Shown here piece by piece: positions 1 to 5,856 of a stretch of 5,896 nt of DNA (the first letter of the stretch is position 1; each line of letters begins with the position of its first letter). The stretch is from Bacillota bacterium (lineage in GTDB: Bacteria; Bacillota; Clostridia; Christensenellales; CALWSW01), in assembly GCA_023402915.1 (NCBI GenBank), contig JAEYFO010000114.1:1-5896 (forward strand). Reading direction: 5' to 3'. A program made the translations under genes and the position numbers. The notes beneath the pieces are model-generated. The model was not told the DNA's origin. It worked only from the letters and a program-made list of their open reading frames with translations, and did not search any database.

Positions 1-678
1 CCTTTCGCCCAAACACACCACGTTTCCGGCGCTGTCGGCAAGGATCTGCATCTCGACGTGCTTGACGTCCGTGAGGTATTTTTCCAGATAACACGCCCCG
101 TCGCCAAAGGCCGCCTGCGCCTCGGAAAACGCCGCGCGGTACGCGGAAAGCACTTCGCTCTCCTCCCGGACGATCCGGATGCCCCGGCCGCCGCCGCCCG
201 CCCGGGCCTTGATCATCAGCGGCAGACCGATGCGCCGCGCCTCGGAAAGGAGCATGGTTTCGTCCTCGACCAGCTCGCTCCCCTCGATGATGGGAACGCC
301 CGCCGCTTTCATCGTGCGCCGCGCCGCGTCCTTATCGCCCATGGCGCAGATCACGTCCGCAGGCGCGCCGATGAACGCCAGGCCCTGCTGCGCCGTCAAC
401 GCGGCAAAGCGGGCGTTTTCGCTCAGCAGGCCGTATCCGGGGTGAATGGCCTGCGCGCCGGTGATTTTGGCCGCCGTCAAAATGGCGGGGATATTGAGAT
501 AGCTGTCCTTGACGGGCGCAGGGCCGATGCAGCAGCTTTCGTCCGCCAGACTGACGTGGAGCGCGTCCCTGTCCGCCTCGGAATAGACCGCCACGGTGGA
601 AATTCCCATCTCCTTGCAGGCGCGGATGACGCGCACCGCGATCTCGCTTCGGTTGGCAATCAGAATTTTCGAAAACAA
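1..678 (-). CDS. accC: Biotin carboxylase subunit of acetyl-CoA carboxylase (AccC), N-terminal half, cut by the window edge
   Basis: AccC uses ATP and bicarbonate to carboxylate the biotin on AccB, the first half-reaction of cytoplasmic acetyl-CoA carboxylase. I translated 226 codons with no stop; the family is about 450 residues, so roughly half is present. Seen: N-terminal carboxylase domain with MFSKILIANRSEIAVR (1-16), HPGYGLLSEN (79-88) and MGDK (113-116, lysine at the E. coli Lys116 position); start of the ATP-grasp domain with K157 and the glycine-rich loop GGGGRG (161-166); EKYL (199-202) and HVEMQ (207-211). The frame ends at GER, just before the usual family motif DCS. The catalytic residues of the C-terminal half lie outside. 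The start is TTG at 678-676: the frame has a stop at 720-718 and no ATG or GTG between, and GGAGG sits 7 bases upstream. Oddities: Ser11 where NRGEIA normally has Gly, and Arg159 beside the glycine loop where Ser/Thr is usual. A pyruvate or propionyl-CoA carboxylase is unlikely given accB and fabZ beside it. Confidence 0.96.
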   Translation of the reverse strand, partial: MFSKILIANRSEIAVRVIRACKEMGISTVAVYSEADRDALHVSLADESCCIGPAPVKDSYLNIPAILTAAKITGAQAIHPGYGLLSENARFAALTAQQGLAFIGAPADVICAMGDKDAARRTMKAAGVPIIEGSELVEDETMLLSEARRIGLPLMIKARAGGGGRGIRIVREESEVLSAYRAAFSEAQAAFGDGACYLEKYLTDVKHVEMQILADSAGNVVCLGER

Positions 679-750
679 AATTTCCCCTCCCCGGGCAGCG
701 CAGCCATGGAACCCGCTTTAACAGATCCAGACGGATTTTTCGTTCTTTTT
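679..750 (-). other. 72-base spacer between fabZ and accC
   Basis: This is the stretch from the fabZ stop (TAG, 753-751) to the accC start. Its fabZ-proximal part is A-rich on the coding strand (A5 and A5 runs), and its accC-proximal part is GC-rich and carries the accC ribosome binding site. I see no convincing hairpin followed by a T run, so no terminator, and no convincing promoter. Read-through from fabZ into accC is the simplest reading. Confidence 0.6.
686..690 (-). promoter_or_regulatory. Ribosome binding site that supports the TTG start of accC
   Basis: The coding strand reads GGAGG followed by GGAAATT and then TTG. The 7-base spacing is ideal, and no ATG or GTG in this frame lies between the upstream in-frame stop (720-718) and the TTG. 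The site therefore decides the start codon. Confidence 0.8.
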
Positions 751-1170
751 CTATTCCTTCGGCACGAGCGCAAAAGAAAACTCGCCGCTGACGCATAGTG
801 TGCCGTTCACCCGCGCCTCGCCTTTTGTAAAATAAAACGGTTCTTTGACCCGTGTGGTTTCAACGGTGATCTCCAGCACGTCGCCCGGGCGCACCTGATT
901 GCGGAAGCGCACCTTGTCGATGCCCGTATAGAGCGGCTGCGCCCCCTTCATTTTGCCGGCAAACAGCACGCAGGCCGTCTGCGCAAGCATTTCGCACTGG
1001 ATCACGCCGGGCACCACGGGGTTGCCCGGAAAATGCCCCTGCAAAAAATATTCGTCGCCGCGCACGGCATAGCGGCCATGCGCCTTTCCATCCTCGCCCA
1101 GTTCCGCCTCGTCCACCAGAAGCATGGGTTCGCGGTGCGGGAGAATGGCCTTGAGTTCTTCGCGATTCAT
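751..1170 (-). CDS. fabZ: 3-hydroxyacyl-ACP dehydratase FabZ
   Basis: FabZ removes water from (3R)-hydroxyacyl-ACP to give trans-2-enoyl-ACP, the third step of each elongation cycle, in the cytoplasm. The 139-residue protein is close to the usual family length of about 140-150 and is a single hotdog domain. Seen: LPHREPMLLVD (10-20), the family's N-terminal signature (usually LPHRYPFLLVD, so Glu14 replaces the common Tyr); GHFPGNPVVPGV (45-56) with catalytic His46; and EMLAQ (60-64) with catalytic Glu60 in the central helix. The His-to-Glu spacing of 14 matches known FabZ enzymes. The ATG at 1170-1168 has GAGGAA five bases upstream and places the signature at the expected distance from the N-terminus. 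FabA is less likely: the sequence carries the short FabZ N-terminus, and the neighbours are a FabK-type cluster. Whether the host makes unsaturated fatty acids with this enzyme cannot be told from here. Confidence 0.97.
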   Translation of the reverse strand: MNREELKAILPHREPMLLVDEAELGEDGKAHGRYAVRGDEYFLQGHFPGNPVVPGVIQCEMLAQTACVLFAGKMKGAQPLYTGIDKVRFRNQVRPGDVLEITVETTRVKEPFYFTKGEARVNGTLCVSGEFSFALVPKE

Positions 1171-1284
1171 GAAAGTTCCTCAATGCGGCGCGCCGGGCGA
1201 GAAGAAGCATCCTCCAACCGACCGCCGCGGGATTTTCGATAACAGTTCAAATGCGTTCTGATGCGTTTGCCGCGCTCCTGCTTT
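1171..1284 (-). other. 114-base gap between accB and fabZ, the widest inside the operon
   Basis: No supported gene lies here. It contains the fabZ ribosome binding site (GAGGAA, 1181-1176), a 10-base palindrome CGGCGCGCCG (1186-1195), and two copies of ATGCGTT on the plus strand at 1251-1257 and 1261-1267, exactly 10 bases apart. The repeat region can form only an imperfect stem. I see no T run after a stem and no good -35/-10 pair, so neither a terminator nor an internal promoter can be asserted. Confidence 0.5.
1251..1267. repeat. Short direct repeat, two copies of ATGCGTT with 10-base period
   Basis: The plus strand has ATGCGTT at 1251-1257 and 1261-1267, just after the accB stop codon. 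A period of one helical turn would suit a protein binding two equivalent faces of the DNA, but two 7-base copies in a GC-rich genome could arise by chance. Confidence 0.4.
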
Positions 1285-1734
1285 TCAAAAGAGCTTGAAC
1301 AGCGTCTGGCCGTATTCGACGGCCTGCCCGTTCGAAACGCATACGTCCACCACTTCGCCGTCCTGATCGGCGACGATCTCGTTCATGAGCTTCATCGCCT
1401 CGATCACGCACAGCACGTCGCCCTTTTTGACCCGTGCGCCAATGGAGACGAACGGTTCCTCCTGCGGGGAAGGCGCGGCGTAAAACACGCCCACCATGGG
1501 CGAACGGATCTCGTGGACGCGGTTGAAATCCACGGCGTCCTCCTGCGCATTTTGCGAAGCGGATGCAGGCGCGGCGGCCACTTTTTCCGAGCCATGCGGT
1601 TCCCGTTCAGCCTGCGCCGGGGCGCTCTGCTGCCGCTCGATGCGCACAACGCCGCCCTCTTCTTCCACTTCCAGCACGGTCAGTCCGTTTTCCCGCGCGA
1701 TGCGGGCCAGTTCTTCGATCTTGGAGAGTTCCAT
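1285..1734 (-). CDS. accB: Biotin carboxyl carrier protein of acetyl-CoA carboxylase (AccB/BCCP)
   Basis: AccB carries the covalently bound biotin that shuttles CO2 from AccC to the carboxyltransferase AccAD. The 149-residue length is typical (E. coli 156). Domains in order: an N-terminal segment (1-35) that starts [12 protein letters not shown], as is usual for BCCPs; a flexible Ala/Gln/Glu/Pro-rich linker (about 36-70); and a C-terminal biotinyl (lipoyl-like) domain from about 73. The biotin site is EAMKLMNEI with Lys115. The stretch [19 protein letters not shown] (78-96) holds the 'thumb' loop found in acetyl-CoA carboxylase BCCPs and absent from many other biotinyl domains, which argues against a decarboxylase or pyruvate carboxylase subunit. 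The ATG has GGAGGAG (1748-1742) seven bases upstream, inside the 3' end of fabF, and only 4 bases separate it from the fabF stop, so translation is probably coupled. A biotin ligase (BirA) would be needed from elsewhere. Confidence 0.98.
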   Translation of the reverse strand: MELSKIEELARIARENGLTVLEVEEEGGVVRIERQQSAPAQAEREPHGSEKVAAAPASASQNAQEDAVDFNRVHEIRSPMVGVFYAAPSPQEEPFVSIGARVKKGDVLCVIEAMKLMNEIVADQDGEVVDVCVSNGQAVEYGQTLFKLF

Positions 1735-1738
1735 GTTG

Positions 1739-2971
1739 TCACTCCTCCGCTTTTTTCAGGGCGATGCAGGCGTTGTGTCCGCCAAAGCCCAGCGAAACCG
1801 ACAGCGCGCCGTCCGCCTGCGCTTTTCTCGCCCGGTTCGGAATGTAGTCAAGGTCGCAGTCCGGGTCGGGTTCGTCGTATCCCATCGTGGGCGGAAGCAC
1901 GCCCGTAAAGAGCGCCAGCGCCGCCGCAATGGCTTCCACCGCGCCCGCCGCGCCCAGCATATGTCCCGTCATGGACTTCGTCGAGCTGACCGCCGTGCGG
2001 GAAATGCGCTCGCCCAGCGCCTTTTTGAGCGCCAGTGTTTCGCATTTGTCGTTCAGGGGCGTGCTGGTGCCGTGTGCGTTGACGTACAGCGCCGCGTCCG
2101 TCTCATAGTCCGCCTGAGCGACCGCCATGGCGATGGCCCGCGCCGCGCCGTCCGCTTCCGGGTCGGGCGCCGTGGCGTGGTAGGCGTCGCAGGTGTTGCC
2201 GTAGCCGCAGATCTCCGCAAAAATTTTCGCGCCGCGCGCTTTGGCGTGCTCGTACTCCTCCAGCACCAGCATTCCCGCGCCCTCGCCCATGACGAAGCCG
2301 TCGCGCCGCCTGTCAAAGGGGATGGACGCGCTCTTCGGGTCGGTGCGCTGGGTGAGCGCCATGCAGTTGGTGAAGCCCGCCACGGAAAGGGCGTTGATGG
2401 ACGATTCCGCGCCGCCGGCCAGGATCGCGTCCGCTTCGCCGTTTTTGATGGCGCGGTACGCTTCGCCCACGCAGTGCGTACCCGTGGCGCAGGCCGTCAC
2501 GATGGGAAGGCAGGGGCCTTTGGCCTGATATTCAACGGCGATGGAGCCCGCCGCCATGTTCGCGATCATCATGGTGATCAGAAAAGGCGAAACGCGCTGC
2601 GGGCCGCGGGTGTTGAGCTTTTCGACCTCTTTCAAAAGCGTGTCCATGCCGCCGATGCCCGAGCCGACGTAAACGCCCAGCCGTTCCGGCGCGATCGTGC
2701 CCGAAAGACCGCTTTCCTCCATGGCCTGCTTGGCCGCCGCCAGCGCGTACTGCGTGAAACGATCGCTGCGCCGCGCCTGATCCCGCGTCATATAAAGCAG
2801 CGGATCGAAATCCTTCACCTCCGCCGCCAGATGCACCTTTTGATCGGAGGCGTCAAAGCGGGTAATCGGGCCGATGCCGCAGACCCCGCCGGTCAGATTG
2901 TTCCAGAACGTCTCCCGGTCGTTGCCCACCGGGGAAATGACGCCCATGCCGGTAATCACTACCCGTTTCAT
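1739..2971 (-). CDS. fabF: Beta-ketoacyl-ACP synthase II (FabF)
   Basis: FabF condenses acyl-ACP with malonyl-ACP, releasing CO2, to lengthen the chain by two carbons. The 410 residues match the family (E. coli 413). The N-terminus [16 protein letters not shown] (1-16) is the family signature. The Cys-His-His triad plus Lys is complete: Cys161 in TACATG, His300 in [11 protein letters not shown] (298-308), Lys332 and His337 in SSTKSMTGH (329-337). GFGGHN (395-400) holds the gatekeeper Phe396; the His after the glycines is familiar from Firmicutes FabF, where E. coli has Thr. The fold is a two-part thiolase fold and the enzyme acts as a dimer. The ATG at 2971-2969 has GAGGAGG (2985-2979) seven bases upstream, and the fabG stop lies 20 bases before it. 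FabB is less likely because the active-site context and gene order are those of FabF. No FabH is in the window, so this enzyme is not expected to start chains itself. Codon use is GC-rich like its neighbours. Confidence 0.98.
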   Translation of the reverse strand: MKRVVITGMGVISPVGNDRETFWNNLTGGVCGIGPITRFDASDQKVHLAAEVKDFDPLLYMTRDQARRSDRFTQYALAAAKQAMEESGLSGTIAPERLGVYVGSGIGGMDTLLKEVEKLNTRGPQRVSPFLITMMIANMAAGSIAVEYQAKGPCLPIVTACATGTHCVGEAYRAIKNGEADAILAGGAESSINALSVAGFTNCMALTQRTDPKSASIPFDRRRDGFVMGEGAGMLVLEEYEHAKARGAKIFAEICGYGNTCDAYHATAPDPEADGAARAIAMAVAQADYETDAALYVNAHGTSTPLNDKCETLALKKALGERISRTAVSSTKSMTGHMLGAAGAVEAIAAALALFTGVLPPTMGYDEPDPDCDLDYIPNRARKAQADGALSVSLGFGGHNACIALKKAEE

Positions 2972-2978
2972 CGCAGTT

Positions 2979-2985
2979 CCTCCTC
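2979..2985 (-). promoter_or_regulatory. Strong ribosome binding site of fabF
   Basis: The coding strand reads GAGGAGG, then seven bases, then the ATG of fabF. It fills the 20-base gap after the fabG stop, so fabF can start translation independently of fabG. Confidence 0.8.
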
Positions 2986-2991
2986 AAAAGG

Positions 2992-3732
2992 TTACATATT
3001 CAATCCGCCGTCCACCGGCACGACTGCGCCGGTGATATACGACGCTTCCGGCGAAGCGAGAAAGGCTGCCAGCGCCGCCACTTCCTCGGGCTTTCCCATC
3101 CGGCGGACGGGGATCTGATCGACGGCGGTCTCTTTGATCTGCTCAGGGAGCTTGGCCGTCATGTCCGTTTCAATGAAGCCGGGCGCAATGGCGTTGCAGG
3201 TGATGCCCCGGGCAGCCGATTCCTTGGCGACGGTTTTCGTCAGGCCGATCATGCCCGCTTTGGCGGCGGAATAATTGGCCTGCCCGGCGTTGCCCATCAC
3301 CCCGGCCACGGAAGCGATGTTGACGATGCGGCCATAGCGGCGGCGGAAAAAGATCCGGTACGCCTGCTGCGTCATCAAAAACGCGCCCTTGAGGTTCGTG
3401 GCGATCACCCGGTCAAAGGCTTCTTCGCTCATCTGGGGCAGCAGCGCGTCGGCCGTGATGCCCGCGTTGTTGACGAGAATTTCCAGCGAGCCGAACGCCT
3501 CCGCCGCCTGCCGGACGGTCTCCTTGACCTCCGCCGAAGAGGAAACGTCGCAGCGCAGCGCCCTTGCGCCCACGCCCAGCGCTTCGATCTCGCGGACGGT
3601 CTCTTCCGCCGCCACGGCGTTCGAGGCGTAGCACACGACGACGTTCGCCCCCTCCGCCGCCAGACGCAGCGCAATGGCCCTGCCGATCCCCCGGGTCCCG
3701 CCCGTGACGAGCGCAGTTTGTCCTTTGAGCAT
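2992..3732 (-). CDS. fabG: 3-oxoacyl-ACP reductase FabG
   Basis: FabG reduces 3-ketoacyl-ACP to (3R)-hydroxyacyl-ACP with NADPH. It is a classical short-chain dehydrogenase with a Rossmann fold, 246 residues from the preferred start (family about 245-250). Numbered from that start: TGGTRGIG (10-17) binds the cofactor; NNAG (88-91); catalytic Asn113, Ser141, Tyr154 and Lys158 (YSAAK, 154-158); and a C-terminal VPVDGGLNM typical of FabG. I chose the second ATG (3732-3730): the Shine-Dalgarno GGAGGA (3747-3742) touches the first ATG (3741-3739), too close to use, but is 9 bases from the second, and MLKGQTALVTG is the usual FabG N-terminus. The first ATG would add MKA and overlap the fabD stop as ATGA, so coupling from it cannot be excluded. 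SDR proteins are easily misassigned, but the position between fabD and fabF makes FabG secure. Confidence 0.96.
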   Translation of the reverse strand: MLKGQTALVTGGTRGIGRAIALRLAAEGANVVVCYASNAVAAEETVREIEALGVGARALRCDVSSSAEVKETVRQAAEAFGSLEILVNNAGITADALLPQMSEEAFDRVIATNLKGAFLMTQQAYRIFFRRRYGRIVNIASVAGVMGNAGQANYSAAKAGMIGLTKTVAKESAARGITCNAIAPGFIETDMTAKLPEQIKETAVDQIPVRRMGKPEEVAALAAFLASPEASYITGAVVPVDGGLNM

Positions 3733-3737
3733 TGCTT

Positions 3738-4652
3738 TCATTCCTCCAAAGCGGCGCGAATGGCCGCCGTATCCTCCGGCGTTTCGACGTTTTTCACCGT
3801 CAGGGCCGGGTCGATCTTCCGGATCAGGCCGGAAAGGGTCTTGCCCGCGCCCACTTCAAAAAAGCGGTCGTAGCCGTCCTGTTTCATGTGTTCGATGGTT
3901 TCCTGCCAGCGAACGGGGCTTTTGACCTGCCTCGAGAGCAGCTCCCGGCCGTTTTCGCCGTAGGGCAGCGCCGTGACGTTGGCGTAAAGCGGGATCGCCG
4001 GCGCATGAACGGGCAGGTTTTCCAGCAGGTCAAAAAGCGTGTCCGCCGCCTCGGCCATGAGGGGGCTGTGGAAGCCGCCGCTCACCGCCAGCGGAACGAA
4101 CCGTCCCTTTTCTTCCGCAATGCGCCCCTGAAGGCGGACAAGCGCTTCGGCTTTTCCCGCCACGGCCACCTGACCGGGGCAGTTGTAATTCACCGGCCAG
4201 CACTCCCCCGCTTCGGCGCAGAGCGCTTCGACTTTTTCGGGCGCAAGGCGCAGCACGGCGATCATGCCGCCGGGGTTCTGCTTTGCGCAGCGATCCATCC
4301 GCTCGCCCCGCTCCACGACGAACCGAAAGGCGTTCTCATGGGAAAGTACGCCGCAAAACGCCGCCGCCGCCACCTCCCCAAGGGAGAAGCCCGCCGCGCC
4401 GTCCGCGCGTACGCCCGCTTCCTTCAGCGCTTCCGCGCAGGCCAGATCCATCGCAAACAGGCAGGGCTGAGTGTTGACCGTCTGGGAAAGGGCTTCCTTT
4501 TCGCCGTCAAAGCACATCGCAAGCGTGCCGGGGCGGATGCTTTCGCAAAGGTCGAACACCGCTCTGGCCGCCGCGCTCTGCTCATAGAGCGCTTTTCCCA
4601 TGCCGGGATACTGCGCGCCCTGTCCGGCAAAGACAACTGCTACTTTACCCAT
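3738..4652 (-). CDS. fabD: Malonyl-CoA:ACP transacylase (FabD)
   Basis: FabD transfers the malonyl group from malonyl-CoA to the phosphopantetheine of ACP, supplying the extender unit. The 304 residues are normal for the family (E. coli 309). Seen: VVFAGQGAQYPGMG (6-19) with the oxyanion-hole GQGAQ; nucleophile Ser90 in GFSLGE (88-93); Arg115 in VERG, the likely malonate-carboxylate binder; His195 in GGFHSPLM (192-199), partner of Ser90; and SPVRW (245-249). The family's nucleophile elbow is most often GHSLGE; here Phe89 replaces the His. The catalytic Ser and His are intact, so activity is expected. The ATG at 4652-4650 has AAAGGAG seven bases upstream and begins MGKVAVVFAGQGAQ, the expected N-terminus. 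It overlaps the end of fabK by 13 bases, implying coupled translation. A polyketide acyltransferase is unlikely in this complete fab context. Confidence 0.97.
   Translation of the reverse strand: MGKVAVVFAGQGAQYPGMGKALYEQSAAARAVFDLCESIRPGTLAMCFDGEKEALSQTVNTQPCLFAMDLACAEALKEAGVRADGAAGFSLGEVAAAAFCGVLSHENAFRFVVERGERMDRCAKQNPGGMIAVLRLAPEKVEALCAEAGECWPVNYNCPGQVAVAGKAEALVRLQGRIAEEKGRFVPLAVSGGFHSPLMAEAADTLFDLLENLPVHAPAIPLYANVTALPYGENGRELLSRQVKSPVRWQETIEHMKQDGYDRFFEVGAGKTLSGLIRKIDPALTVKNVETPEDTAAIRAALEE
3742..3747 (-). promoter_or_regulatory. Ribosome binding site that decides the fabG start
   Basis: GGAGGA on the coding strand directly abuts the ATG at 3741-3739 (no spacer) but stands 9 bases from the ATG at 3732-3730. 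It lies inside the last codons of fabD. This spacing favours the downstream ATG. Confidence 0.75.
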
Positions 4653-5587
4653 TTGGCCGCTCCTTTGAGAAGGACTTCCGCCCCTTGGCAGACCTCGCGG
4701 ATGATCTCCGCCGCAGGCTGCTTCTTTTTGACGAGCGCGGCGATTTGTCCGGCCATGAAGCAGCCCTTCTTTTCGTCGCCCTCCACAGCGGCCAGACGCA
4801 GCGCGCCGCCGCCCAGCTTTTCCAGCTCCTCGTTCGAAACGGAGCTGTCGTATTCCTTTTCAAAAAATGCGCGGGAAAAGGGGCTCTTGAGCGAGCGCAC
4901 CGGGTGTCCCAGGCGTTTTCCGGTGGTCAGCGTGTCGATGTCGCGGGCAGAAAGGATCTTCTGCTTGTAGGTTTCGTGGACGGTGCATTCATCCGCCACC
5001 AGAAAGCGCGTACCCATCTGAACGCCCACCGCGCCCAGCATCATGGCAGCGGCCATACCCCGGCCGTCCGCAATGCCGCCCGCCGCCAGAACGGGGATCT
5101 TCACCGCGTCCACCACCTGCGGCACAAGGCACATGGTCGTCAGCTCGCCCACGTGACCGCCGGACTCGCCGCCCTCCGCAATGACCGCACAGGCGCCCAT
5201 GCGCTCCACCATGCGGGCAATGGCCGTCGAAGGCACGACGGGGATCACGCGGATGCCCGCGCCCACCCACTGCTTCATATATTTCGACGGAAGGCCCGCG
5301 CCCGTCGTGACGACGGGAACCTTTTCCTCCGCCACCACCTGCGCCACTTCGTCGGCGTGGGGGCTCATGAGCATGATGTTCACACCGAAGGGCTTTTCGG
5401 TCTTTTCGCGCACCTGGCGGATCTGATCGCGCAGATAATCCGCCCCGGCGTTCATGGCCGAAATAATGCCAAGGCCGCCGCCCTCCGAGACCGCCGCCGC
5501 CAGCGAAGCGTCCGCGATCCAGGCCATGCCGCCCTGAAAAACGGGATATTCGATCCCGAGCAGCTCGCAAATTTCGGAACGGATCAT
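4640..5587 (-). CDS. fabK: Enoyl-ACP reductase II, FMN-dependent (FabK)
   Basis: FabK reduces trans-2-enoyl-ACP to acyl-ACP, the last step of each elongation cycle, using FMN and NAD(P)H. It is a TIM-barrel flavoprotein of the nitronate monooxygenase (2-nitropropane dioxygenase-like) superfamily, unrelated to the SDR enzyme FabI and, in the family, insensitive to triclosan. The 315 residues are normal (S. pneumoniae about 324). Seen: LLGIEYPVFQGGMAWIAD (9-26), GGLGIIS (37-43), EGGESGGHVGELTTM (138-152) with the catalytic-site His145, AAGGIADGRG (168-177) and MGTRF (191-195) for FMN phosphate binding, and CFMAGQ (276-281) near the C-terminus. The ATG at 5587-5585 is one base after the acpP stop; its ribosome site is weak (GAGAG about 8 bases upstream), so coupling to acpP is likely. 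Its place between acpP and fabD is the streptococcal arrangement. A nitronate monooxygenase is the only alternative, disfavoured by the GGHxG motif and context. Confidence 0.97.
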   Translation of the reverse strand: MIRSEICELLGIEYPVFQGGMAWIADASLAAAVSEGGGLGIISAMNAGADYLRDQIRQVREKTEKPFGVNIMLMSPHADEVAQVVAEEKVPVVTTGAGLPSKYMKQWVGAGIRVIPVVPSTAIARMVERMGACAVIAEGGESGGHVGELTTMCLVPQVVDAVKIPVLAAGGIADGRGMAAAMMLGAVGVQMGTRFLVADECTVHETYKQKILSARDIDTLTTGKRLGHPVRSLKSPFSRAFFEKEYDSSVSNEELEKLGGGALRLAAVEGDEKKGCFMAGQIAALVKKKQPAAEIIREVCQGAEVLLKGAAKWVK

Positions 5588-5588
5588 G

Positions 5589-5804
5589 TTACTTGCTCTC
5601 TTCCACCAGTGCGACCAGCTCGCTGACCGTCTGCACCTTGTTGTTCATCTCGATGGTGACGCCCAGCTCGTCCTCGAGGTTCATCACCAGCTCCACCGCG
5701 TCGAGGGAATCCACTCCCAGATCGGCGAACGTGCTCTCCATGGTCACTTCGGAAACGTCGATGCCCTTGTACTCCGCCAGAACCTTTGCAATCTTTTCAA
5801 ACAT
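5589..5804 (-). CDS. acpP: Acyl carrier protein (AcpP)
   Basis: AcpP carries the growing acyl chain on a 4'-phosphopantetheine arm and presents it to FabD, FabF, FabG, FabZ and FabK. Seen: four-helix ACP domain with DLGVDSLDAVELVMNLEDE, where Ser33 of DSL is the attachment site, and an acidic helix II that follows it. I chose the ATG at 5804-5802, giving 71 residues starting MFEKIAKVLAEYKGID, because GGAGG (5817-5813) is 8 bases upstream. A longer frame beginning at a TTG (5819-5817) would include the ribosome site itself and is rejected. At 71 residues it is slightly short compared with the usual 75-80, and the segment after helix III (EMNNKVQTVSEL) lacks the common IPDEEAEK, so it is a somewhat divergent FAS-II carrier. 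Its position at the head of the fab genes argues for fatty acid synthesis rather than a specialised pathway. The attaching enzyme, AcpS, is not in the window. Confidence 0.96.
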   Translation of the reverse strand: MFEKIAKVLAEYKGIDVSEVTMESTFADLGVDSLDAVELVMNLEDELGVTIEMNNKVQTVSELVALVEESK

Positions 5805-5812
5805 TGGGAAAA

Positions 5813-5817
5813 CCTCC
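5813..5817 (-). promoter_or_regulatory. Ribosome binding site of acpP
   Basis: The coding strand reads TTTGGAGG, then eight bases, then ATG (5804-5802). It fixes the acpP start, since the only upstream start codon in frame, a TTG, is part of this site. Confidence 0.85.
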
Positions 5818-5822
5818 AAAAA

Positions 5823-5851
5823 TTGATATTGATGTTTTTTGATGTTTTGAT
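5823..5851. repeat. TTGAT repeats in the acpP leader, including a perfect tandem 10-mer
   Basis: On the plus strand TTGATGTTTT occurs twice in direct succession (5829-5838 and 5839-5848), with further TTGAT units at 5823-5827 and 5847-5851. The repeats sit between the hairpin and the acpP ribosome site, in a stretch far richer in A and T than the rest of the window. A 10-base period is one helical turn, so a regulator-binding site is possible. It does not match the TTTGAT-centre-ATCAAA palindrome of streptococcal FabT nor the FapR consensus as I know them, so no regulator can be named. Confidence 0.6.
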
Positions 5852-5856
5852 TTATG

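Noticed and set aside
332..796. A 154-codon minus-strand frame starting inside the fabZ end and running over accC
   Set aside because: It is out of frame with both fabZ and accC, and the accC frame across the same bases encodes the conserved protein.
58..798. A 246-codon plus-strand frame opposite accC and the end of fabZ
   Set aside because: No family motif; antisense to the accC frame, which has clear biotin carboxylase motifs.
1186..1195. CGGCGCGCCG palindrome as a terminator stem
   Set aside because: It has no loop and no T run after it on either strand; short GC palindromes are expected in this composition.
860..1210. A minus-strand frame starting in the accB-fabZ gap with GGAGG directly before its ATG
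   Set aside because: The ribosome site has no spacing, and the frame overlaps fabZ out of frame with an Arg/Ala-rich translation.
1496..3118. A 540-codon open frame on the plus strand, antisense mainly to fabF
   Set aside because: Its translation is Arg/Ala-rich with no recognisable domain, and it lies wholly opposite accB, fabF and the end of fabG, which have complete family motifs. Long antisense frames are expected opposite GC-rich coding sequence.
3732..4970. A 412-codon plus-strand frame opposite fabD and the end of fabK
   Set aside because: Arg/Ala/His-rich, no motif, and antisense to two secure genes; a compositional shadow.
4685..5626. A 313-codon plus-strand frame opposite fabK
   Set aside because: It mirrors the fabK gene in another frame, is rich in His and Arg, and shows no domain; a shadow.
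5805..5819. TTG at 5819-5817 as an alternative acpP start, giving a 76-residue protein
   Set aside because: The TTG is part of the Shine-Dalgarno sequence, and the ATG at 5804 has ideal 8-base spacing.
5821..5854. A FabT or FapR operator in the acpP leader
   Set aside because: The TTGAT units are direct repeats; I could not find the inverted TTTGA...TCAAA half-sites of FabT or the FapR consensus, so naming the regulator would be unsupported.
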